From NCBI GenBank assembly GCA_028599075.1, contig JAQRMW010000147.1, forward strand, positions 1-53,007: DNA of 53,007 bases, written 5' to 3'. Each line of letters begins with the position of its first letter. The stretch's first letter is position 1. Under the pieces are notes generated by a model that made no database searches, was not told the origin of the DNA, and worked only from the letters and a program-made list of their open reading frames with translations. The stretch is from Urechidicola sp. (GTDB lineage: Bacteria > Bacteroidota > Bacteroidia > Flavobacteriales > Flavobacteriaceae). Both the position numbers and the translations under genes were made by a program. This document shows, one piece after another, positions 44,443 through 51,819 of this stretch.

Positions 44443-45492
44443 CTACTCTTCTTTCATCGCATTCCAGCCTTGTGCTGTAATTTCTACTTTTTGATTTCCT
44501 CGAGTTACTAAATGTACACCTTCGCTTTTATCAGTCATATGACCAATCACAGTTAAATGTGGGTTTCCTTTTATTTTATCAAAATCATCTTGCGAAATAG
44601 TGAACAGTAATTCGTAATCTTCGCCTCCACTCAAAGCAATGGTTGTAGCATCAACATTAAATTCTTCGCAAGTAGAAATTACTTGAGGATCTAACGGAAT
44701 CTTATCTTCATATAAATTACACCCAACTTCTGACTGACTTGTAAGGTGCAGTATTTCAGAAGAAAGACCATCAGAAATATCAATCATAGATGTAGGTTTT
44801 ACATCTAAATCTTTTAGCAACATAATAATGTCTTTTCTAGCCTCAGGTTTTAATTGTCGCTCTACAATATAAGAATAGTTCTCTAATTCTGGTTGGGCAT
44901 TTGGGTTCGCTTCAAATACTTGTTTTTCTCTTTCCAAAACTTGCAATCCTAAATAAGCTCCTCCTAAATCTCCAGACACAACCAACAAATCATTTGGTTT
45001 TGCACCGTTTCTATATACAACATCTTGTTTTGGAGCTTTCCCTATTGCTGTAACACTAACCAACATCCCTTTAGTTGAAGATGATGTATCGCCACCAACC
45101 AAATCAACTTTGTAATTAGTACATGCCAATTGAATTCCCGCATACAATTCTTCTAGAGCCTCTAAAGTAAATCTATTGGATATTGCAATAGAAACTGTAA
45201 TCTGAGTTGCAGTTCCATTCATAGCATACACATCCGATAAATTTACCATTACAGCTTTATACCCAAGGTGTTTTAAAGGCATATAGCTCAAATCAAAATG
45301 CACACCTTCTACCAACAAATCGGTAGTTACAAGAACTTGCTCATCTCCAAATTCTAAAACTGCTGCATCATCGCCTACAGCTTTCTCGGTTGTATCACAA
45401 TTGATTGCAAAATATTTCGTTAAATGTTTTATCAATCCAAATTCACCTAATTCAGATAATGATGTGCGTTGGTCGTTTTTATCTTTTAACAT
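44443..45492 (-). CDS. thiL: Thiamine-monophosphate kinase
   Basis: A 349-residue enzyme of the PurM/ThiL superfamily that phosphorylates thiamine monophosphate to the active diphosphate. Signature blocks are GDDAAVLEFGDEQVLVTTDLLVEG, VNLSDVYAMNG, VGGDTSSSTKG and IDISDGLSSEILHL. Length is at the normal upper end. It stands alone, convergent with the DUF4251 gene; no other thiamine gene is seen here. Confidence 0.93.
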   Translation of the reverse strand: MLKDKNDQRTSLSELGEFGLIKHLTKYFAINCDTTEKAVGDDAAVLEFGDEQVLVTTDLLVEGVHFDLSYMPLKHLGYKAVMVNLSDVYAMNGTATQITVSIAISNRFTLEALEELYAGIQLACTNYKVDLVGGDTSSSTKGMLVSVTAIGKAPKQDVVYRNGAKPNDLLVVSGDLGGAYLGLQVLEREKQVFEANPNAQPELENYSYIVERQLKPEARKDIIMLLKDLDVKPTSMIDISDGLSSEILHLTSQSEVGCNLYEDKIPLDPQVISTCEEFNVDATTIALSGGEDYELLFTISQDDFDKIKGNPHLTVIGHMTDKSEGVHLVTRGNQKVEITAQGWNAMKEE

Positions 45493-45499
45493 CTTAAAC

Positions 45500-45570
45500 T
45501 TGTATATTAACTAAAGAAATTGATATTTTTGTTCGGACTGCAAAATTCTGTATTTTTTTTCAATATACAA
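45500..45570 (+). promoter_or_regulatory. Candidate promoter of the lipoprotein cluster, within a 9-bp inverted repeat
   Basis: TTG (45500-45502), then 21 bases, then TATTTTTG (45524-45531), an exact -7 match, with a leader of about 70 bases before the ATG at 45605. TTGTATATT (45500-45508) is repeated in inverse as AATATACAA (45562-45570), bracketing the promoter. In AT-rich sequence such arms can be chance. Confidence 0.35.
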
Positions 45571-45604
45571 TAGGCTTTAAGTCACTAATTTAATTTAAAA
45601 ATTT

Positions 45605-47278
45605 ATGAAAATTAAACATTCTACCCCTAAAACTCTTTTGATTGTTTTAGCCTTATTCTTTTCAATGATTACTTTTCAATCTTGTTTTGATGATGAGGTT
45701 TCATTAACAGACCCTGATGCTGATGGTATCACAGGAACAGCTGATAATTGCCCCGATACAGAAAATCCTGATCAATTAGATAGTGATAGTGATGGTGTTG
45801 GCGATGTGTGCGATGATGATGATGACAATGATGGTGTTCCAGATGCGCAAGACAACTGCCCATTTCAACCAAACCCTGAACAAGAGGATACAGATGGTGA
45901 TGGAATTGGGGATGCCTGTGAAAATTTAGATCCTGATTTGGATGGGATATTATATCCTGATGATAACTGCCCTGAAATTGCAAACCCTGATCAACTAGAT
46001 ACTGATGGTGACGGAATGGGTGATGTTTGTGATGATGATGATGACAATGATGGCGTCAATGATATTGATGATAATTGCCCTTTAATTGCTAATCCTAATC
46101 AAGAAGATTTTGATGGTGATGGTATTGGAAATCTCTGTGACGAAGATTATAAAACTCCTATAGAATTTTGTGAAAGCGGTATGGCGGGAATTTATCCTTG
46201 CAACGATTATGATTTAATGGGACACATACCAGTAGAAACTTTAGGAGGTGCTGGTGCAGAAGGAAATGACTCTTGGGGATGGACAGACCCAGTTACAGGA
46301 AAAGAATATGCTTTGGTAGGTACAACAACAAATGCAGCTTTTGTAGATATATCAGATACAGAAAATTTAGTAATCGTTGGTACTTTACCAACAGCAACTT
46401 CTAATAGCTTGTGGCGAGATATAAAAGTATATAACAATTATGCTTTTATTGTAAGTGAAGCTTCTGGTCATGGAATGCAGGTTTTTGATTTAACAAGATT
46501 GCGTAATGTTGCAAATATGCCAGAAACTTTTACCGCAGATGCTCATTATACCGGTTTTGGGAAATGTCATAATATCATGATAAACGAAGATACTGGCTAC
46601 GCATATGCGGTGGGTACTAACACTTTTGGTGGTAGCGCACATTTTATAAATATTCAAGACCCTCTAAATCCTGTAGCTGCTGGTGGTTTGAGTATTGGTG
46701 GTTACAGTCACGATGTACAAGTAGTTACCTATAATGGCCCTGATGCAGACTATACAGGTAAAGAAATTTTGGTAGGCAGTAACGAAAATGAAATCGTAAT
46801 TGCTGATATTACTGATAAAGCAAATCCCGCTTTAGTTAAAACTATTTCATATAGTAATATTGGCTATACACACCAGGGTTGGTTTACAAGTGATGAAAGA
46901 TATTTTATTGTTGGTGATGAAATTGATGAATTAAATTTCGGGAACAATACCCGCACTTTGGTTTTTGACTTTTCTGATTTAGACAATCCAGTATTACATA
47001 CCACATACTCTGGGCCAACTGCAGCAATCGACCATAACGGATACATTAAAGATGATATTTATTATTTGGCTAATTATACAGCTGGAGTTCGTTTTATCGA
47101 CATCGCTGATATTGCAAACGGTAACCTTACAGAAGTAGGTTATTTTGATTCTTATGCTCCTAACAACTCAACGAGTTTTCACGGAGTTTGGAATGTGTAC
47201 CCATATTTTGAATCTGGAAATATCATCATCAATGATATAGAAGGAGGATTATTTATTGTTAGAAAAAGTGGAACTTAA
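45605..47278 (+). CDS. Choice-of-anchor B lipoprotein with thrombospondin type 3 repeats
   Basis: A 557-residue predicted surface lipoprotein. The lipobox is FQSC with Cys at 27. Residues about 35-180 are Asp-rich thrombospondin-3-type calcium-binding repeats (DTDGDGIGDAC, DDDDDNDGV, DNCPDTENPDQ). The rest is a propeller of LVIVD-type repeats, seen as AAFVDISDTENLVIVG and IVIADITDKANPALVKT, in the 'choice-of-anchor B' form. The calcium repeats probably make a stiff stalk holding the propeller away from the membrane. It is the first of five lipoprotein genes in a row. A 178-base gap with repeats separates it from the next. Confidence 0.85.
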   Translation: MKIKHSTPKTLLIVLALFFSMITFQSCFDDEVSLTDPDADGITGTADNCPDTENPDQLDSDSDGVGDVCDDDDDNDGVPDAQDNCPFQPNPEQEDTDGDGIGDACENLDPDLDGILYPDDNCPEIANPDQLDTDGDGMGDVCDDDDDNDGVNDIDDNCPLIANPNQEDFDGDGIGNLCDEDYKTPIEFCESGMAGIYPCNDYDLMGHIPVETLGGAGAEGNDSWGWTDPVTGKEYALVGTTTNAAFVDISDTENLVIVGTLPTATSNSLWRDIKVYNNYAFIVSEASGHGMQVFDLTRLRNVANMPETFTADAHYTGFGKCHNIMINEDTGYAYAVGTNTFGGSAHFINIQDPLNPVAAGGLSIGGYSHDVQVVTYNGPDADYTGKEILVGSNENEIVIADITDKANPALVKTISYSNIGYTHQGWFTSDERYFIVGDEIDELNFGNNTRTLVFDFSDLDNPVLHTTYSGPTAAIDHNGYIKDDIYYLANYTAGVRFIDIADIANGNLTEVGYFDSYAPNNSTSFHGVWNVYPYFESGNIIINDIEGGLFIVRKSGT

Positions 47279-47289
47279 ATTAACCCTAT

Positions 47290-47316
47290 CCTACAAGGTT
47301 TTGGAAACCTTGTAGG
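47290..47316. repeat. Perfect 12-bp hairpin after the choice-of-anchor B gene
   Basis: CCTACAAGGTTT (47290-47301) pairs with AAACCTTGTAGG (47305-47316) around TGG. It lies 11 bases after the stop. No T run follows, so it may be a mild bidirectional terminator or an mRNA-end stabiliser. The sequence resembles a palindrome found repeatedly between flavobacterial genes. Confidence 0.65.
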
Positions 47317-47391
47317 TATTATTAATCTAATAAAAAAATCTCATTCTGAGCTTCTCAAAGAATCTAACATCAAATTAGCACTAAATATTTT

Positions 47392-47417
47392 GAGATTTCT
47401 CAAGACTTCGAAATGAC
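47392..47417 (-). repeat. Intergenic repeat, family A, reverse copy with a second half
   Basis: GAGATTTCTCAAGACTTCGAAATGAC is the reverse-strand form of the GTCATTTCGA...GAGAAATC element. A second related half, TCATTCTGAGCTTCTCAAAGAATCT, lies at 47341-47365 on the plus strand. The two halves together make an imperfect inverted repeat of about 77 bases. Confidence 0.5.
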
Positions 47418-47456
47418 AAAATCAATTTTAAACAACATCATCAAAAAAAACCTATA

Positions 47457-48779
47457 ATGAGTAAAAAAATACTACTCATACTATGTATTTCCTTTTTTTT
47501 AAAAGGATGTAATAATAACAACGACACCCCAAAACCTGTAAGTCCTCAAATAGACTTTATCAAAACTTTTGGTGGTAGCTCTAACGAATCAGCACGCTCT
47601 GTGATTCAAACAACTGATGGTGGTTACGCCGTATTGGGATATACTCAAAGTGCCGATGGCGACATTATTAACAAAACAGATATTTCTTTTGACTATTGGC
47701 TCTTAAAGTTCGATACCAATGACAACCTGCAATGGTCAAAAACTTATGGTGGTTCTGATATAGACCAAGGTTCAAAAATCATTCAGACCCTTGATGGTGG
47801 ATTTGCACTCATCGGCAGTTCATCTAGTAATGACGGAGATGTATCGACTAATGAAGGGTTCAACGATATTTGGCTTGTTAAGTTGGATGTCTCTGGAAAT
47901 ATCATATGGGAAAAATCATACGGATTCCCTGGTAACGACCTTGGGTTTTCGGTAATTCAAACTTCTGATGGAGGCTATTTTGTGAGTGGTGTTTTAGATG
48001 TTTCTGGTTCTGGAGGTGATGGAAATGATCGTTCGCTACATGCTGGTGGAGATTATTGGGGATTAAAATTAGATACTAACGGAACTAAAATTTGGCGTCG
48101 TTATTTTGGTGGGTCTTTTACTGACTCTGCTTTTGATGTTATTGCATCAGATGATGGTGGGTTTATTCTTATTGGCTCATCAGACAGCGATGATGTTGAT
48201 ATCACCAACAATAAAGGTGGTTATGATTTTTGGATTGTAAAAGTAGATATCAACGGTAGTATGGTTTGGGAAAAATCTTTTGGAGGCTCTCAAATAGACG
48301 AAGCGCGAAGTATCGCAAAAATGGTTGATGGCAATTATTTAATTGTTGGTGATAGTAGAAGTAACGATCAAGATATATCAAACTCTAAAGGAGCTGCAGA
48401 TATGTGGTTGATTAAAGTTTCGGATTTAGGAAATCTGATTTGGGAAAAATCTTTTGGAGGTTCTAGCTTTGATGTAGCCAGAAATATTTCAACCACTACC
48501 GATGGTGGGTTTCTACTTTCTGGTAGTTCTCGAAGTCAAGATGGTGATGTAGAAACAAACAAAGGCCAAAACGATGTTTGGATTGTAAAAATTGACAATT
48601 CAGGAAATATTGAATGGCAAAAAACGGTAGGTGGCAGCGATATCGATTTTGCATACGACGCAGCTGAATTAAATAATGGAGATATTATTGTTGTAGGAGA
48701 AAGCAATAGTGAAGATGGAGATATTCTCGAAAATAAAGGATTTACAGATATATTAATTACAAAAATTATAGTGAAATGA
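47457..48779 (+). CDS. Lipoprotein of seven tandem repeats (predicted seven-bladed propeller)
   Basis: A 440-residue protein. The signal peptide ends LKGC (Cys at 18). From residue 39 to the end it consists of seven repeats of about 55-60 residues with the pattern GGS..D.A..I...DGG...G.S.S.DGD....G..D.W..K.D..GN..W.K.F. The count of seven and the strand-like repeats predict a closed beta-propeller. No catalytic residue set is evident, so a binding or scaffold role is most likely. The stop overlaps the start of the first MbnP-type gene by 4 bases (ATGA), so the two are translationally coupled. Confidence 0.85.
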   Translation: MSKKILLILCISFFLKGCNNNNDTPKPVSPQIDFIKTFGGSSNESARSVIQTTDGGYAVLGYTQSADGDIINKTDISFDYWLLKFDTNDNLQWSKTYGGSDIDQGSKIIQTLDGGFALIGSSSSNDGDVSTNEGFNDIWLVKLDVSGNIIWEKSYGFPGNDLGFSVIQTSDGGYFVSGVLDVSGSGGDGNDRSLHAGGDYWGLKLDTNGTKIWRRYFGGSFTDSAFDVIASDDGGFILIGSSDSDDVDITNNKGGYDFWIVKVDINGSMVWEKSFGGSQIDEARSIAKMVDGNYLIVGDSRSNDQDISNSKGAADMWLIKVSDLGNLIWEKSFGGSSFDVARNISTTTDGGFLLSGSSRSQDGDVETNKGQNDVWIVKIDNSGNIEWQKTVGGSDIDFAYDAAELNNGDIIVVGESNSEDGDILENKGFTDILITKIIVK

Positions 48780-49615
48780 AAATACTTAAATCAATAATTG
48801 TTCTTTTTATACTTATCTTTTTTATTGGATGTAGTGAAGAGGAAGAAAAAACAAGTGGAGACCTACAGATTGGCTTCACTCATAAATGGGATGAAATCAT
48901 TTTTCGCCCTCATACAGATATTGATAACTATTATCCTGCTTACAATATTGATTCGTTAAGAATCACCAAATTAAGATACCACATTTCAAATATTGTCTTA
49001 ATTACAGAAGACGGAACTGAAGTGTTTTTAAAAGACTATGTACTTGTCTCTCCATTAAATTCTGATGCTATTTCATCTAACAATCCTCCTGTTGACCCAC
49101 TTGTTCCTTGGCTTATAGAACATAGTTTTAATATTCCAAACGTTCCTTTCAATGATTACAGAAGTCTTTCATTTACATTTGGGTTTAACGAAACAGATAA
49201 TATAAATGGAGCATATTCTAACTTAAATACCTCCTCCCTTTCTTGGTATTGGCCAGAGGAATTAGGTGGAGGGTATCATTTTTTACAATTAGAAGGAGAA
49301 TACTCTAATAACTCTGAAGAGAGTAATTTCGAATATAATATGGGAAAGGCAAAAGTCAGTGAAGGAGTCTTTGAACCAAATTCTTTTAATGTACATATTT
49401 ACAATCCTTATTTTTCTTTTCCACATACTAGTGAAATTTCAAGAACTATACTCATTGAAATGAATCTCGCAGAATGGTTTAGAGACCCAACCCCTTGGGA
49501 TCTCAATATTTATAATCAAAATTTAATGGATAATTATGACGCGCAAACAATAATGAATCAAAATGGAAGAAATGTTTTTAGCATGAGTGTAACAGGTATA
49601 ATAGACATTAATTAA
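48776..49615 (+). CDS. MbnP-type lipoprotein (paralog 1)
   Basis: A 279-residue predicted lipoprotein (lipobox FIGC, Cys at 19, then an acidic run SEEEE). It belongs to the MbnP-like family of the 'metallo-mystery pair', whose studied member binds copper after a Trp is oxidised to kynurenine by a MauG-type partner. Conserved blocks shared with its neighbour are FTHKWDE near the N-terminus, KLRYHISNI, FTFGFNETDNI, WYWPEELGGGYHFLQLEG and, at the end, AEWFRDPTPWDL and NYDAQTIMNQNG. It is about 30 residues longer than paralog 2, mainly in a Pro-rich loop (SSNNPPVDPLVPW). It follows the propeller gene with a 4-base overlap. Confidence 0.82.
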   Translation: MKILKSIIVLFILIFFIGCSEEEEKTSGDLQIGFTHKWDEIIFRPHTDIDNYYPAYNIDSLRITKLRYHISNIVLITEDGTEVFLKDYVLVSPLNSDAISSNNPPVDPLVPWLIEHSFNIPNVPFNDYRSLSFTFGFNETDNINGAYSNLNTSSLSWYWPEELGGGYHFLQLEGEYSNNSEESNFEYNMGKAKVSEGVFEPNSFNVHIYNPYFSFPHTSEISRTILIEMNLAEWFRDPTPWDLNIYNQNLMDNYDAQTIMNQNGRNVFSMSVTGIIDIN

Positions 49616-49626
49616 ATTAATAAAAA

Positions 49627-50379
49627 ATGAAAAAATTAAAACTTCTTTTAATAGTAATAATTGCTATTACAATTTATAGTTGTGATACTGATGACTCCGT
49701 AGCAACAAGTGGAAGTATCTTATTTGATTTTACACATAATTGGGACGGTGACAATGTAACTGCCGATGATTTTAATATCATACAATTTACAAATGCCGAT
49801 GGTGATGCAATGAGTGTTAGCAAATTGCGCTACTTAATTTCAAATATTACCTTACACAAAACAGATGGTTCATCAATCCCCATTGACGGTTATGTATTGA
49901 TTGATTTATCTACACAAGCTACATCTGCTTTTGTATCTAATATCCCTTTTGATACTTATACTTCTATTTCTTTTACTTTTGGGTTTGATGAAACCGATAA
50001 TATAGATGGTTTTTATAATGACTTAAATGCCGCTTCATGGAATTGGCCAGAAATGTTAGGAGGTGGGTACCACTTTATGCAACTCGAAGGAAAATATTTA
50101 GACGCAGCAGTAGAAAGTCCTTTTGCTTATCACATGGGAACTGCAAGGTTAAGCCCAGGTGTTTTTGAAGTAAATCATTTCGAAGTTTTTATCAACGGAT
50201 TTACAAATACAAGTGATGCCTCCATTGAAATAAAAATGAATATTGCCGAGTGGTTTAAAAATCCATATACATGGGATTTAGAAACTTATAACATCGATTT
50301 AATGATGAATTATGATGCACAAATTTTGATGAATCAAAATGGAGATTCCGTATTTAGTTTAGGTGATGTAAATCAATAG
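49627..50379 (+). CDS. MbnP-type lipoprotein (paralog 2)
   Basis: A 250-residue lipoprotein (lipobox IYSC, Cys at 19). It aligns end to end with the preceding gene: FTHNWDGDNV, KLRYLISNI, FTFGFDETDNI, WNWPEMLGGGYHFMQLEG, AEWFKNPYTWDL and NYDAQILMNQNG. It lacks the Pro-rich loop. Where paralog 1 has Leu in YHFLQ, this one has Met, a possible metal ligand. The Trp residues in WxWP are candidates for oxidation by the downstream di-heme protein. It starts 11 bases after paralog 1 and ends 6 bases before the di-heme gene. Confidence 0.85.
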   Translation: MKKLKLLLIVIIAITIYSCDTDDSVATSGSILFDFTHNWDGDNVTADDFNIIQFTNADGDAMSVSKLRYLISNITLHKTDGSSIPIDGYVLIDLSTQATSAFVSNIPFDTYTSISFTFGFDETDNIDGFYNDLNAASWNWPEMLGGGYHFMQLEGKYLDAAVESPFAYHMGTARLSPGVFEVNHFEVFINGFTNTSDASIEIKMNIAEWFKNPYTWDLETYNIDLMMNYDAQILMNQNGDSVFSLGDVNQ

Positions 50380-50385
50380 TTATAA

Positions 50386-51459
50386 ATGAGGGTTTGGTTA
50401 AAAATAGTAGTTATTGGTTGCTTGTTTTCCTCTTGTAGTGAAAATGAAATTATGATACCAAACACCTACCAACCAACACCACTACCTTTAGAAATACCAC
50501 CTTTATTTGCTGAGAGAATTTTAGACCCAGTTATTCCTTTTAACAACCCACAAACGGTAGAAGGAGTTGCTTTGGGTAGAAAATTATTTTATGACCCTAT
50601 CTTATCTGGTGATGGATCTCAATCATGTGCTGATTGTCATTCGCCAGAAAATGCCTTTACTGATTCTGATCGTTTTTCAGTTGGGATTGATGGAAATGTT
50701 GGTAATAGAAACTCGATGCCTATTTTTAACCAAGCATGGAATTACGATGAAAATTTCTTTTGGGATGGTCGTTCATTCGGTTTGGAAGGTCAAGCTATCG
50801 AACCTGTTAAAAACCCAATTGAAATGCATAATACTTGGGTAGTTGCAATGGCAAATTTACAAAATCATGCCGATTATCCAGAACTGTTTTTTCAAGCATT
50901 TGGCACTTCAACTATCGATTCTGTTTTAGTTACCAAAGCGATTGCGCAGTTCGAGCGCACTTTGATTTCTGGAAACTCTAGATTCGATAAGCACTTATTA
51001 GGAACGCTTACACTAACTACACAAGAGCTAAACGGTTTTGATATTTTTATGGATGAAACTAAAGGCGATTGCTTTCACTGCCACGGTAATGTAAACAACC
51101 CACTTTGGACAGATAATATTTTTCACAACAATGGCTTAGACGCTATCATAACTGATGTCGGTTTAGGAGCTGTAACTGGTAACCCTGCTGATAATGGTAA
51201 ATTTAAATCTCCCTCATTAAGAAATCTTCAATTCACTGCGCCATATATGCACGATGGTCGTTTTGAAACTTTAGATGAAGTGATCAATCATTATTCTGAA
51301 GGTTTGCAAAATTCTCCAACAATAGACCCACTCATGAAAGCAGTTGGTACAGGTGGTGTACATATCACTGAATCTGAAAAAGTAGACTTAAAAGCTTTTT
51401 TATTATCCCTTTCAGATGCTGAGTTTATCAACAACCCAGATTTTCAAAATCCAAATTAA
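50386..51459 (+). CDS. MauG/MbnH-type di-heme cytochrome c peroxidase family lipoprotein
   Basis: A 357-residue exported protein, also with a lipobox (FSSC, Cys at 17). The two heme c sites are CADCH (81-85) and CFHCH (229-233), and the family motif APYMHDGRF is near residue 290. Enzymes of this family are either peroxide reductases or, like MauG and MbnH, oxidise residues of a partner protein through high-valent heme iron. The two adjacent MbnP-type genes argue for the MbnH role. It closes a tight four-gene run; a long gene-free stretch follows. Confidence 0.92.
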   Translation: MRVWLKIVVIGCLFSSCSENEIMIPNTYQPTPLPLEIPPLFAERILDPVIPFNNPQTVEGVALGRKLFYDPILSGDGSQSCADCHSPENAFTDSDRFSVGIDGNVGNRNSMPIFNQAWNYDENFFWDGRSFGLEGQAIEPVKNPIEMHNTWVVAMANLQNHADYPELFFQAFGTSTIDSVLVTKAIAQFERTLISGNSRFDKHLLGTLTLTTQELNGFDIFMDETKGDCFHCHGNVNNPLWTDNIFHNNGLDAIITDVGLGAVTGNPADNGKFKSPSLRNLQFTAPYMHDGRFETLDEVINHYSEGLQNSPTIDPLMKAVGTGGVHITESEKVDLKAFLLSLSDAEFINNPDFQNPN

Positions 51460-51470
51460 ATGCAAAAAAA

Positions 51471-51565
51471 GAAGGTCTAAGAAGCTTACTCTAGAAGTAA
51501 TGTCATGTTCTAAATGAACATTATGATAGACTTACTCATGAGGAAAATCCGCTCTTTAGACCTTC
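51471..51565. repeat. 95-base element with 10-bp perfect terminal inverted repeats
   Basis: GAAGGTCTAA (51471-51480) and TTAGACCTTC (51556-51565) pair exactly, and the arms extend to about 15 bases with mismatches. Inside lies a second hairpin, ATGTTC/GAACAT around 51505-51521. The element starts 12 bases after the di-heme gene stop. It could be a structured 3-prime end, a small RNA or a degenerate miniature mobile element. Confidence 0.5.
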
Positions 51566-51819
51566 ATACTAACCTAATCTTAAATTAGTTCTATAACTTC
51601 ATCCGATTATTCGGGGTTCTTCAAAATAGTTTGTATAAAAGATTGATTAATCTTCTATACAAATAACGTTGATTTAATTTATATAAGATGACAATTGTCA
51701 TATTTTAAAATTTGACGGAGTAGAACGAATCTCTTATTCAATGGTTTAAAAGAATTAAGAGTAGCCTCTCTTGTCTTTCTTCCGATTCCGATAACTATCA
51801 GAAATAGATTTGATACTCT
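51566..51819. other. Gene-free stretch between convergent genes with several palindromes
   Basis: Together with the preceding 95-base element this makes 360 bases without a gene. It holds CCGATTATTCGG (51603-51614), a 34-base near-perfect hairpin (51630-51663) and a perfect 14-base palindrome ATGACAATTGTCAT (51688-51701). I find no open frame of useful length, no tRNA and no exact TAnnTTTG promoter. Confidence 0.5.
51630..51663. terminator. 14-bp hairpin between convergent genes
   Basis: TTTGTATA (51630-51637) plus AAGATT (51639-51644) pairs with AATCTT (51649-51654) plus TATACAAA (51656-51663), loop GATT, with one A-C mismatch. It is AT-rich and lacks a long T tract. Because it lies between convergent genes it could end transcripts from both sides. 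Confidence 0.45.

Noticed and set aside
45729..45983. 84-residue His-rich open frame on the minus strand, looking like a metal-binding protein
   Set aside because: The histidines (CAT/CAC) are the complement of the Asp codons (GAT/GAC) of the thrombospondin-3 repeats, so it is a shadow frame.
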